From NCBI GenBank assembly GCA_031409695.1, contig JANNXS010000428.1, forward strand, positions 1-23,445: a stretch of 23,445 bases of DNA, written 5' to 3'. A model generated the notes under the pieces. That model was not told where the DNA came from. It searched no databases and was given only the letters and a program-made list of their open reading frames with translations. A program made the translations under genes and the position numbers. Below, piece by piece: positions 1-8,075 of the stretch; position 1 is the stretch's first letter, and each line of letters starts with the position of its first letter. Source of the stretch: JABFRJ01 sp031409695 (lineage in GTDB: Bacteria > Pseudomonadota > Alphaproteobacteria > Rhizobiales > Hyphomicrobiaceae).

Positions 1-101
1 GCCACAGCGAGGCCCGCAACGCGACTGGCGAGCAGCCCAGGTATCAGGATGACTCCATCGCGCTGGAAATCCCCGATCATCGTGTCCGTAATGAGTGTCA
101 T
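1..101 (-). CDS. Partial gene, probable phytanoyl-CoA dioxygenase-like (PhyH) protein, N-terminus only
   Basis: The reading frame starts at the ATG at 101 and runs off the left edge, giving 33 codons. The ATG has a clean Shine-Dalgarno AGGAG six bases upstream. The peptide reads MTLITDTMIGDFQRDGVILI and continues PGLLASRVAGLA. The pattern 'F-x-x-D-G-v-x-x-x-P-G-L-L' is the usual start of the Fe(II)/2-oxoglutarate-dependent PhyH family, where a short helix precedes the first beta strand. The iron-binding HxD...H residues would lie outside the window, so the catalytic class cannot be confirmed. It lies downstream of the small membrane gene at 277-579 on the same strand, with 175 bases between them. 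Confidence 0.5.
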   Translation of the reverse strand, partial: MTLITDTMIGDFQRDGVILIPGLLASRVAGLAV

Positions 102-276
102 GGGTTGCTCCTGCGCGACAAGGCTTCGCCAGAGTGACCGAACAGGTACCGCCGCGCAATGGGACAAGACCAGGGTGCATCACGCCGATAGCCGCTTCGC
201 CGGTATCGGCCCATGGCGCATTGCACGGGCACGGTCGCTTATGAAGTTAGCCATTTCGGCACTGACACCCGAGCCG

Positions 277-579
277 TCACGTTCCCGTGCGTGCACGCCA
301 CAGCCGAAGCTTAGATACCTTAAAGTAGATGATGCCCATGGGGACAAGCGCGGCACATGCAAAGGCGATAAGAACCTCTACGTTAAGGGAGTTCATCGAA
401 TAAAACGGCAGATCGTTCAGTGGGCCTCGTGCGACGACATACAGTCTATATGCTGCGTCTAGGATCGTAATCAGCGCCAGGATCGGCATCGCAACCAAAT
501 TGTCGATCTTTGCCGCGACCCAACCCCAAATCGCACCTGCGATCGCAACCAAAATGGCGAAAAATACCACTAAACCCAT
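277..579 (-). CDS. Small hydrophobic membrane protein of unknown function, downstream of nuoK
   Basis: This is a 100-residue protein that I do not recognise. Hydrophobic stretches at about residues 3-22, 28-45 and 68-86 suggest two or three membrane helices, followed by a basic tail (KVSKLRLWRAR). The ATG at 579 has a G-rich Shine-Dalgarno (GGGGG) about five bases upstream and starts 19 bases after the nuoK stop, so the two are probably cotranscribed. It is not NuoL: that protein normally follows NuoK, is about six times longer and begins differently. The gene is supported by an intact frame, its position and its hydrophobicity, not by homology I can name. Confidence 0.55.
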   Translation of the reverse strand: MGLVVFFAILVAIAGAIWGWVAAKIDNLVAMPILALITILDAAYRLYVVARGPLNDLPFYSMNSLNVEVLIAFACAALVPMGIIYFKVSKLRLWRARTGT

Positions 580-598
580 CTCAGCCCCCGGAACACCC

Positions 599-904
599 TC
601 AGCCCTTCATCATATTGATATCCTCAACCGCGATGGAGCCGCGATTGCGGAAATAGACGACCACGATCGCCAAGCCGATGGCCGCCTCGCCGGCGGCGAC
701 TGTCAGCACGAACAGCGCAAACACTTGGCCGACGAGATCGCCGAGGAAACTTGAGAAGGCGACGAGGTTGATGTTGACCGCAAGCAGCATGAGCTCGATC
801 GACATCAGGATGACGATGACGTTCTTCCGGTTGAGAAAGATGCCGAAGATCCCAAGCGTGAAAAGGATCGCGGCAACGGTCAAATAGTGTCCAAGTCCGA
901 TCAC
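599..904 (-). CDS. nuoK: NADH-quinone oxidoreductase subunit K
   Basis: NuoK is one of the antiporter-like membrane subunits of respiratory complex I and helps couple quinone reduction to proton pumping. The 101-residue length is normal for the family. Three membrane helices are visible. The two membrane glutamates essential in the family are present: E37 in MSIELML and E73 in TVAAGEAAIGLA. The conserved C-terminus FRNRGSIAVEDINMMKG is intact. The start is a GTG at 904, with a weak G-rich ribosome site. What is odd is the context. In most alphaproteobacteria nuoK lies between nuoJ and nuoL in one long operon. Here the upstream neighbour is an aminotransferase and the downstream one an unknown membrane protein. 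The reading frame shows no decay. Confidence 0.95.
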   Translation of the reverse strand: MIGLGHYLTVAAILFTLGIFGIFLNRKNVIVILMSIELMLLAVNINLVAFSSFLGDLVGQVFALFVLTVAAGEAAIGLAIVVVYFRNRGSIAVEDINMMKG

Positions 905-998
905 GGCGGCCCCCAGCGTAACTGTCTTGCCCCGGCATAGGCCACGCCGCCTGTCTGGGAAAGATGCAAATTACAAAGGCAGCCGACGCGTCGGCGGG

Positions 999-2195
999 TC
1001 AAACTTTGCCGGCAGCCGTATCCGCCAGATAGGCCATTGCAGCGGCCACCCCACCACCTTTGTGCGGCACACCCGCAAGTTTCAGGCCCATTTCACACCC
1101 GGCCAGCGTGCCGAGCACCGTCAGATCGTTGGTATCGCCCAGGTGTCCGATGCGAAACACACGGCCTGCAAGTTTGCCAAGGCCAGAACCGAGCGACATA
1201 TCGAAGGCCTCAAGCACCGTCTTACGATAGGCATCAGCATTGTGTCCTTCGGGCAGGACAACGCCGGTCAGTGCGGGCGAGTAATAGCGCGGGTCGAGGC
1301 ACTGCGTCTCAAGGCCCCAGGCCGCGACGGCGCGGCGGACGGCTTCGCCATGGCGGATGTGGCGGGCAAACACGCGATCAAGGCCCTCCTCGTGCATCAT
1401 GTCGATGGCTTCGGCTAGGGCGTAGAGCATGTTGGTTGCTGGCGTGGTCGGGAAGAAGCCATTCTTGTTCGGCCCGATCATCTCCTCCCAGGCCCAGAAT
1501 GCCTTAGCCCGCTTGACTGCCTGGGAAACGGCGAGCGCCTTGTCGGAGACAGCGTTAAAGGCGATACCGGGCGGCAACATAAGGCCCTTCTGGGAGCCGG
1601 AAACCGTGACGTCGACGCCCCACTCGTCATGCTTGTAGTCCGCCGAGCCAAGACCCGAGATGCTATCGACCATCAGCAAAGCCGGATGCTTGGCCGCATC
1701 AATCGCACGGCGGATCTCGCCGATATGCGAGGTTGCGCCGGTGGACGTCTCGTTGTGCACGACGCACACGGCCTTCAGCGCGTGGCCGGTGTCGGCCTTG
1801 AGGCGCGCTTCAATCTTGGCTGCGTCAATCCCGCCGCGCCAGTCAGAGGCGATGAACTCGGGCACGATGCCGAGATTTACGGCCATATTCTTCCACAACG
1901 TTGCGAAATATCCGGTCTCATACATCAGCACGTGATCGCCCGGCGATAGCGTGTTCGCTAACGCCGCTTCCCAGGCGCCCGTGCCAGAAGTCGCGTAGAT
2001 GAACACGTGGCCCTTGGTTTTGAAGATGGTCTTGATGCCATCAAGCACGCGATGGCCAAGTTTCTGAAAGGCCGGGCCGCGATGGTCGAGCACTGGCATG
2101 GCCATGGCATGGAGTACGCGATCCGGCACGGGGCTTGGCCCCGGGATCATGAGGAAGTGGCGACCAGCACGGCGCGGGGCAGTATTCGAGGACAT
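999..2195 (-). CDS. sgaA: Serine-glyoxylate aminotransferase (PLP class V)
   Basis: The product belongs to the class V aminotransferases of the serine-glyoxylate / alanine-glyoxylate type. It moves the amino group of serine to glyoxylate, giving hydroxypyruvate and glycine, a step of the serine cycle and of glyoxylate detoxification. In the chosen frame (398 residues) the N-terminal motif FLMIPGPSPVPDRVL lies at 14-28. The cofactor region VDSISGLGS is at 176-184, and the PLP lysine is K203 in SGSQKGLMLPPG. I chose the ATG at 2195 because family members begin a few residues before 'AGRHFL', and a GAG lies six bases upstream. An ATG at 2201 is also possible. The frame stays open to a TTG at 2348, but that extra stretch does not look like the family. 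It diverges from ruvB. Alanine-glyoxylate activity cannot be excluded. Confidence 0.9.
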   Translation of the reverse strand: MSSNTAPRRAGRHFLMIPGPSPVPDRVLHAMAMPVLDHRGPAFQKLGHRVLDGIKTIFKTKGHVFIYATSGTGAWEAALANTLSPGDHVLMYETGYFATLWKNMAVNLGIVPEFIASDWRGGIDAAKIEARLKADTGHALKAVCVVHNETSTGATSHIGEIRRAIDAAKHPALLMVDSISGLGSADYKHDEWGVDVTVSGSQKGLMLPPGIAFNAVSDKALAVSQAVKRAKAFWAWEEMIGPNKNGFFPTTPATNMLYALAEAIDMMHEEGLDRVFARHIRHGEAVRRAVAAWGLETQCLDPRYYSPALTGVVLPEGHNADAYRKTVLEAFDMSLGSGLGKLAGRVFRIGHLGDTNDLTVLGTLAGCEMGLKLAGVPHKGGGVAAAMAYLADTAAGKV

Positions 2196-2437
2196 CGGCA
2201 TCTCGTTTTCTGGCGAAGCTTCGATTGGGCGAAATCGGGGGCCTTCGTCAAGCACCGCTTTATTGGCACCGGATTGGCGCAAGTCTGGCGATGTCTGCAC
2301 GGCCATCAGTCCCGGGCCGACTGATAAGACTGATGCAATCGTTGCCAAATCAACCCCTGTAGGGCACTGAGTCTATTAGGATTCGCAAAGGCGGTCGTGT
2401 CCCCAGTCCCGAACCCGAGCAGCGCTTGGCAATAGCC

Positions 2438-2466
2438 TTGGCACACCGAAACCGAGTTAAAATAGT
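2438..2466 (+). promoter_or_regulatory. Candidate sigma-70-type promoter upstream of ruvB
   Basis: A -35-like TTGGCA (2438-2443, five of six matches to TTGACA) is followed after 17 bases by AATAGT (2461-2466, four of six to TATAAT). It is about 70 bases before the ruvB ATG, in the divergent gap shared with the aminotransferase. This is pattern reading only; the -10 element is weak. Confidence 0.3.
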
Positions 2467-2536
2467 CGGTCATTTGTTACGTCGAACACCGGACTGAAGA
2501 CGTAACCAAACAAGGGGTCAAACCGGGGATGCGACC

Positions 2537-3625
2537 ATGACCGATGACACCCGCCCCGACGAAACCCGGATCGTCACGGGCGAGAAGAAAGAGCAAGACA
2601 CCCTCGATCAGACCATCCGCCCGCAAACACTGGATGATTTTACCGGCCAAGCTCAAGCGCGTGCGAACCTTAAGATCTTTATCCAAGCGGCCAAGTCCCG
2701 CGGGGATGCACTTGATCACGTCCTGTTCGCCGGACCGCCGGGCCTTGGCAAAACGACGCTGGCGCAGATCATGGCCAAGGAGATGGGGGTGGGCTTCCGC
2801 TCAACCTCGGGGCCGGTGATCGCCAAGGCCGGGGATCTGGCAGCGCTGCTCACCAACCTCGAAGAGCGGGACGTGCTGTTCATCGACGAGATTCATCGTC
2901 TGAGCCCGAATGTCGAGGAAATCCTGTACCCGGCCATGGAGGACTTTCAGCTCGATCTGATCATCGGCGAAGGTCCAGCGGCCCGCTCGGTTAAGATCGA
3001 TCTGGCCAAGTTCACGTTGGTCGGCGCGACCACACGCGCGGGCCTGCTGACCAACCCCTTGCGTGACCGTTTCGGCATTCCGATACGGCTGAATTTTTAT
3101 TCACACGATGAACTGGAGTTCATCGTGATGCGCGGCGCCCGCATTCTCGGCGCGCCCATGAACAAAGAGGGCGCAATGGAGATCGCCCGGCGCTCACGCG
3201 GCACGCCGCGCATCGCAGGACGCCTGCTGCGCCGCGTGCGCGATTTTGCCAGCGTCCAGGGCGCGAAGATGATCGACGCCAAAGTTGCCGATGCGGCTCT
3301 GCTGATGCTCGAAGTCGACAGCGAGGGGCTTGATCAACTCGACCACCGGTATCTGAATTGCATCATCAAGAACTATGACGGCGGGCCGGTCGGCATCGAG
3401 ACCATCTCGGCCGCCTTGTCGGAGCCGCGGGATGCGTTGGAGGAGATCGTGGAACCCTATTTGCTGCAGCAAGGCTTCATCGGCCGCACGCCCCGTGGTC
3501 GGGTTGTCACAGCGCGGGCCTATAAGCATCTCGGCATGAAGTCGCCGCCAAAGCAGAGCGTGCCCCAAAGTGACCTGTTTGAGACCGACGTGCCCGCCGA
3601 CAGTGGAGGCACGGGCGATGTCTAA
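2537..3625 (+). CDS. ruvB: Holliday junction branch migration helicase RuvB
   Basis: RuvB is the AAA+ motor that, with RuvA, drives branch migration of Holliday junctions during recombinational repair. The 362-residue protein has every expected part in order: Walker A GPPGLGKT (66-73), Walker B FIDEIH (115-120), sensor 1 GATTRAGLLTN (163-173), the LRDRFG arginine-finger segment (175-180), the RGTPRIAGRLLRRVRDFA sensor 2 region, and a C-terminal winged helix with GFIGRTPRGRVVT. The start at 2537 has GGGGA eight bases upstream. The C-terminal tail after 'LGMKSPP' is short and variable, as is usual. ruvC and ruvA, its customary neighbours, are absent; the gene upstream is divergent. The stop overlaps the next start. 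Confidence 0.97.
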   Translation: MTDDTRPDETRIVTGEKKEQDTLDQTIRPQTLDDFTGQAQARANLKIFIQAAKSRGDALDHVLFAGPPGLGKTTLAQIMAKEMGVGFRSTSGPVIAKAGDLAALLTNLEERDVLFIDEIHRLSPNVEEILYPAMEDFQLDLIIGEGPAARSVKIDLAKFTLVGATTRAGLLTNPLRDRFGIPIRLNFYSHDELEFIVMRGARILGAPMNKEGAMEIARRSRGTPRIAGRLLRRVRDFASVQGAKMIDAKVADAALLMLEVDSEGLDQLDHRYLNCIIKNYDGGPVGIETISAALSEPRDALEEIVEPYLLQQGFIGRTPRGRVVTARAYKHLGMKSPPKQSVPQSDLFETDVPADSGGTGDV

Positions 3626-3845
3626 AGATCGGGACAATCAATCCAGGATTGCGGGCTCGGCGCTGGCCGTTGTCAACTGGCCGCCGGCCGGCGGCACCGT
3701 CGCCGTGTCTGTTGCAATGGCTGCCCACAAGTCCCCCGCTGACGCACTGTTGCCCGAAAGACCTGCTCTGGTCCTCGGCATCGTGTTGCTGCTGATCGGC
3801 ATCGCGGCTGCCCTGCTCCTGCCCCGGATCTCCACAATTTTATGA
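3618..3845 (+). CDS. Small single-span membrane protein, unknown function, coupled to ruvB
   Basis: This is a 75-residue protein I do not recognise. The first 45 residues are polar to mildly hydrophobic. One clear membrane helix follows at about 49-70 (LVLGIVLLLIGIAAALLL), with a short tail ending RISTIL. The ATG at 3618 overlaps the end of ruvB by eight bases and has an excellent Shine-Dalgarno GGAGG at 3605-3609, eight bases upstream. Its stop shares an ATGA overlap with the metallophosphoesterase start. The strong ribosome site and overlaps on both sides argue for a real translated gene. The topology suggests an inner-membrane protein with a large N-terminal soluble part. Confidence 0.7.
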   Translation: MSKDRDNQSRIAGSALAVVNWPPAGGTVAVSVAMAAHKSPADALLPERPALVLGIVLLLIGIAAALLLPRISTIL

Positions 3846-4798
3846 CCCTCATCACCCGCCGCCGCTTGCTGCAGGGTCTCGCCGTGACGGGTGCTGTCGC
3901 CGTTGGCACCAGCGGTTACGCCTTTGGCTACGCGCCGTTGCACCACCGCATCACGTCCTACGCGCTGACGCCCCCGGGCTGGACGCCGGGCTTAAACGTG
4001 CGCCTCGCCATCATTGCTGATCCCCACTTCTGCGAACCATGGCTCGGTGTCGCCCGCCTCAGCGAAATCGTCGACAACACCAATGCGCTGAAGCCCGATG
4101 TGATCCTGCTGCTCGGGGACTACGAGGCGGGCACCGGCATTCAACGCGTCAGCAAGCCGATGCCGCACAAGGTCTGGGCCGAGGGATTGTCCCGTCTGCA
4201 GGCCCCACTCGGTGTGCACGCGATTCTCGGAAACCACGATTGGTGGGAAGACTCAGCGGCCCAGCGCGCGGGAAAAGGGCCAACGCGTTCGCACAAAGCG
4301 CTCGGCGACGCGGGTATCCGCGTCCACGAGAACACGGCCGTGCGGCTTGAAAAACGCGTGGGCGGCAAGATCCTGCCGTTTTGGCTGTGCGGCATCGGCG
4401 ACCAGTGGGCGTTCGCCATGCGCAGCCGCCATGTGGCCGAGAATGGCCGCAGCTACCGGCGCTATCGCGGCATGGACGACCTCGACGGCACGCTGACCCA
4501 AGTCCGCGATGACGCGCCGGTCTTGTTGATGGTCCACGAACCCGACATTTTCCCGCGGATCCCTACGCGCGTCTCACTCACCCTCGCCGGTCACACGCAC
4601 GGCGGCCAGGTGCGCGTGCTCGGTTATGCGCCCGTCGTGCCCTCGCGCTTTCGCAATCGCTACGTTTACGGCCATATCATTGAGGACGGGCGGCACATGA
4701 TCGTCTCAGCCGGCCTCGGCGTCAGCGGCCTGCCGGTCCGCTTCGGCTCACCGCCGGAGATCGTGCTTGTAGACCTCGGCGGTGCTTCGGTGGTTTGA
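3842..4798 (+). CDS. Calcineurin-like metallophosphoesterase with Tat-type signal
   Basis: This is a 318-residue binuclear metallophosphoesterase of the YkuE/YaeI type, exported or membrane-anchored. The N-terminus has TRRRLLQG followed by a hydrophobic stretch (residues 12-30), resembling a twin-arginine signal. Metal ligands are in the usual order: D60-x-H62 (DPHF), GD at 92-93, GNHD at 130-133, H232 (MVHEPD) and GHTHGG at 250-255. Relatives act on phosphodiesters or phospholipid head groups; the substrate here cannot be told. The start codon overlaps the preceding stop (ATGA) and has no good ribosome site of its own, so translation is probably coupled to the 75-aa membrane protein. It converges on ligA with 25 bases between, and I see no hairpin terminator there. 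Confidence 0.88.
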   Translation: MTLITRRRLLQGLAVTGAVAVGTSGYAFGYAPLHHRITSYALTPPGWTPGLNVRLAIIADPHFCEPWLGVARLSEIVDNTNALKPDVILLLGDYEAGTGIQRVSKPMPHKVWAEGLSRLQAPLGVHAILGNHDWWEDSAAQRAGKGPTRSHKALGDAGIRVHENTAVRLEKRVGGKILPFWLCGIGDQWAFAMRSRHVAENGRSYRRYRGMDDLDGTLTQVRDDAPVLLMVHEPDIFPRIPTRVSLTLAGHTHGGQVRVLGYAPVVPSRFRNRYVYGHIIEDGRHMIVSAGLGVSGLPVRFGSPPEIVLVDLGGASVV

Positions 4799-4823
4799 AC
4801 TTGGCAAGAATGAGATCTTTCGC

Positions 4824-7169
4824 TCACACGCCAATCAGCGCGATCCACTCATCCTCGGTCAGTACAGTGACGCCCAACTCGCGCGCCTTATCGAGCTTCG
4901 ATCCAGCCTCCTCACCCGCGATGACGTAGTCGGTTTTCTTCGACACGGAGCCCGACACTTTCGCGCCGAGACGCTCGGCTTGCGCTTTGGCTTCGTTGCG
5001 CGAAAGTTTTGTAAGCGTGCCCGTAAACACGACCGTTTTGCCGGTCACGGGGGAGGTTGTCACGGCTTGGCGCACGTAGGGTTGGATGGCGATCTGCGGC
5101 AGCAGGTCGTCGACCGCTGCGATGTTGTGCGGCTCGGAGAAGAAATCGATCAACGCATCCGCGGCGACTTCCCCGATGCCGCTCAAGGCGGCGAACTCCC
5201 GGTAAGCCTCACCCGGCATTTCGCCCGCGGCCTTTTTCGCGACCGCTAGAAAGTCGTCGACCGTCCCAAACGCCTGCGACAGAGCCTCCGCTGCATTCGA
5301 CCGCACGCCCTTCAGCCCCGCAACCATTGCCCCGAACGAGGCCGGACCGAACAAATCCGCGCCCTGCTTCAAGGTATGTTGCATCAGCGTCTCTGCGGTC
5401 TTCGGTCCGAGCCCTTTCAGGTTCACGAGGCGTCGATAACTCGGGCCGGGACGAGCTGCGGCCGCCGATGCAATCGCTCGGCGTACATCCTCGAAGGTCC
5501 CAAACAGCTTGGCCAAATCGCGTGATGTGGTTTCGCCAACGTGACGGATCCCGAGTGCAAACAAAAAGCGCTCAAGGGCAATTGGTCGTCGTGCATCGAT
5601 GGCCGCAAACAACTTCTCGACCGACCGCTCGCCAAAACCGTCTTTGTCCTTCAGCCGTTTGAGGCTCCTCTTGTCGCGTTCGGCGAGCGTAAAAATGTCG
5701 GCCGGGCGCATGATTCGCGCGTCGTCGTAGAGTTCGAAAATGCGTTCCTCGCCGAGGCCTTCGATATCAAAGGCATTGCGCGACACGAAATGGCGCAAGC
5801 GTTCCTTCGCCTGCGCCGGACACACAAGACCGCCCGTGCAACGACGCACCGCATCGGCATCCTCGGCGTCATCATCCCCCCGAACCGCGACCGAGCCGCA
5901 CGCCGGACACATCTGGGGGAACGCGAAGGCAGCAGCATCCCTCGGCCGCTTGGCCAAGATGACCTCGACCACCTGCGGGATAACGTCGCCTGCCCGTTGC
6001 ACGACCACCGTATCCCCCACGCGGATGTCTTTGCGCGCGATCTCATCCTCATTGTGCAGCGTTGCGTTTGACACGACGACACCGCCGACGGTGACCGGCT
6101 TTAGTTTTGCAACCGGTGTCAGCGCACCCGTGCGGCCAACCTGGATCTCAATCGCCTGCAGCGTTGTCGTTGCCTGCTCAGCCGGGAACTTGTGTGCGAT
6201 GGCCCAGCGGGGCGAGCGCGATACGAAACCAAGCCGCTGCTGCCAATCGAGCCTGTCCACCTTGTAGACGACGCCGTCGATATCGTAGCCAAGGCCCGCG
6301 CGCCTTTCGCCAACGTCTCGATAAAACGCGAGCAAATCATCAGCCGACGCACAGACGCGCATCAGCGGGTTGGTCGGTAATCCCCAGGTTTTGAACGCCG
6401 CCACAACGCCGTCCTGGGTCGCAGCAGGCAAGCTCGACGCATGGCCCCATGCGTAGGCGAAGAACCGCAATGGACGGCTCGCTGTAATACGGCTGTCGAG
6501 TTGCCGAAGTGAGCCAGCCGCCGCATTGCGCGGATTGGCAAACGGCCGTTCGCCAGCTTTATCCTGGGCGGCGTTGAGGGCGCGAAAGTCTTCGTGCCCG
6601 AGAAAAATTTCGCCACGAATGTCTATGGTATCGGGAACGTCGCGACCCTTAAGCGTTTGCGGCACATCGCGGATGGTGCGAATGTTGGCCGAGACGTCTT
6701 CGCCCTCGCTGCCGTCGCCCCGGGTGGCGGCACGCACAAACCGTCCGCCCTCGTAACGTATGGAAATGGAGAGGCCGTCAATTTTCGGTTCGGCCGTAAT
6801 GGCAATGGTTTCGGCGTCGTCAAGATTGAGGAAACGACGCACCCGCCCGACGAATTCAGGCACGTCCGTGTCTTCAAAGGCATTGCCGAGCGACAGCATC
6901 GGCACATCGTGGCGGATCTTACCGAACGCTTCAGCTGGCGCTGAGCCAACGCGCCTTGACGGACTGTCGTCCCGCACGAGTGTCGGAAAGCGCGACTCAA
7001 GTGCATCATTACGTTGCCGCAACGCGTCGTATTCAGCGTCGGAAATTTCCGGCGCGTCCTTGGCGTGATAGAGGGCGTCGTGTCGCGCGATCTCGATTGC
7101 GAGGCGCGCGAGTTCCGCTTGCGCTTCGGCGTCAGTGAGGTCGTTCAGGTTGAGTGGCTTGGTGCTCAT
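4824..7169 (-). CDS. ligA: NAD-dependent DNA ligase LigA
   Basis: LigA seals nicks in replication and repair using NAD+. At 781 residues it is somewhat longer than the E. coli enzyme. The Ia domain with HDALYHAKDAPEISDAEYD (30-48) binds nicotinamide mononucleotide. The adenylated lysine is K129 in AEPKIDG. An OB fold follows, then a zinc finger whose first two cysteines are in CPACGS. The next region, ending RRCTGGLVCPAQAKERL, has an acidic loop between the cysteine pairs. Helix-hairpin-helix repeats come next, and a BRCT domain covers roughly the last 80 residues (GKTVVFTGTL...LTEDEWIALIG). The extra length appears to lie partly in the zinc-finger loop. It is the last gene of a minus-strand run that begins near 10.85 kb. 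The ribosome site is weak (AGAAAG). Confidence 0.97.
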   Translation of the reverse strand: MSTKPLNLNDLTDAEAQAELARLAIEIARHDALYHAKDAPEISDAEYDALRQRNDALESRFPTLVRDDSPSRRVGSAPAEAFGKIRHDVPMLSLGNAFEDTDVPEFVGRVRRFLNLDDAETIAITAEPKIDGLSISIRYEGGRFVRAATRGDGSEGEDVSANIRTIRDVPQTLKGRDVPDTIDIRGEIFLGHEDFRALNAAQDKAGERPFANPRNAAAGSLRQLDSRITASRPLRFFAYAWGHASSLPAATQDGVVAAFKTWGLPTNPLMRVCASADDLLAFYRDVGERRAGLGYDIDGVVYKVDRLDWQQRLGFVSRSPRWAIAHKFPAEQATTTLQAIEIQVGRTGALTPVAKLKPVTVGGVVVSNATLHNEDEIARKDIRVGDTVVVQRAGDVIPQVVEVILAKRPRDAAAFAFPQMCPACGSVAVRGDDDAEDADAVRRCTGGLVCPAQAKERLRHFVSRNAFDIEGLGEERIFELYDDARIMRPADIFTLAERDKRSLKRLKDKDGFGERSVEKLFAAIDARRPIALERFLFALGIRHVGETTSRDLAKLFGTFEDVRRAIASAAAARPGPSYRRLVNLKGLGPKTAETLMQHTLKQGADLFGPASFGAMVAGLKGVRSNAAEALSQAFGTVDDFLAVAKKAAGEMPGEAYREFAALSGIGEVAADALIDFFSEPHNIAAVDDLLPQIAIQPYVRQAVTTSPVTGKTVVFTGTLTKLSRNEAKAQAERLGAKVSGSVSKKTDYVIAGEEAGSKLDKARELGVTVLTEDEWIALIGV

Positions 7170-7241
7170 AATCGCTTTCTGCCGCAGACGCGCGCGCCGA
7201 TCAACGTGCGTGTCTGATGCGTGTCCAAGGGCTGTCAGCGA

Positions 7242-8033
7242 TCAGCTACCGACCACCCGCGGCGTCTTGGCGTAGAGCCTGTAAAAGTTGTCCGTCGTCA
7301 CCCTGGCAATCTCGTCTGTCGGCACACCGCGCGTTGACGCAAGAACGGTTGCCGTATGCTCAACGAACGCCGGTTCGTTGCGCTTACCACGGTAGGGAAT
7401 CGGCGCGAGATAGGGGCAATCTGTTTCAACCAGAATGCGGTCTGCCGGCGCCCATTTCGCGATGGCCCGTATAGGGTCTGAAGTCTTAAACGTGATCACG
7501 CCGGAGAACGAAATGTAGAGCCCGAGGTCTATGGCGCGCCGTGCCAGCCGCTCGCCGCCGGTGAAGCAATGCAGCACTGCCTTGAACATGCCGTGCTTCA
7601 TTTCAGCCTCAAGAATGTCACCCATGTCATCGTCGGCATCGCGCGAATGGATCACCAGTGGCAAGCCAGATTGCCGCGCGGCCGCGATATGGGAGAGGAG
7701 CCCTTGGCGTTGGGCGTCGCGCGGGGCCTTATCGTTATAGTGATAATCGAGACCCGCTTCGCCAATCGCCACGCACTTGGGGTGCGTGGACAACTGGACA
7801 ATATCCTCGACCGAGACATCAAGCTCTTCATGGGCATAATGCGGGTGCGTCCCAACCGAAAAAAACACGGTCGGATAGACCTCGGCAATCTCGCGATAGA
7901 CATCGTATTTCTTGACGCGCGTCGAGATCGTCACCATGACACCGACGCCGGCCGCGATCGCACGCGCAACGACGGCATCTCGCTCGGGCGCGAAGTCCTT
8001 GAAATCCAGATGGCAGTGGTGATCGACAAGCAT
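7242..8033 (-). CDS. TatD-family metal-dependent hydrolase / deoxyribonuclease (YcfH-like)
   Basis: This is a 263-residue TIM-barrel hydrolase of the TatD family. The expected metal ligands are present: the DHHCHLD motif (4-10), E92 in IGEAGLDYHY, H129 in LVIHSRDA, H155 in LHCFTGG and D205 in VETDCPYLAP. Family members are 3'-5' exonucleases for DNA or RNA, with roles in damage repair; some also have D-aminoacyl-tRNA or quality-control proposals. In many genomes it follows metG and precedes a metallo-beta-lactamase gene. Here it lies between a HAD hydrolase gene (42 bases upstream) and ligA (72 bases downstream), on the same strand. No strong Shine-Dalgarno precedes the ATG at 8033. Confidence 0.92.
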   Translation of the reverse strand: MLVDHHCHLDFKDFAPERDAVVARAIAAGVGVMVTISTRVKKYDVYREIAEVYPTVFFSVGTHPHYAHEELDVSVEDIVQLSTHPKCVAIGEAGLDYHYNDKAPRDAQRQGLLSHIAAARQSGLPLVIHSRDADDDMGDILEAEMKHGMFKAVLHCFTGGERLARRAIDLGLYISFSGVITFKTSDPIRAIAKWAPADRILVETDCPYLAPIPYRGKRNEPAFVEHTATVLASTRGVPTDEIARVTTDNFYRLYAKTPRVVGS

Positions 8034-8075
8034 CGAGAGGGTCCACGTTGGGGCGTGCGTCGTGCAACGCCGATC

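Noticed and set aside
2196..2348. A 51-residue N-terminal extension of the serine-glyoxylate aminotransferase from a TTG
   Set aside because: The sequence before the chosen ATG does not resemble family N-termini, TTG is a rare start, and it would use up much of the shared promoter region with ruvB.
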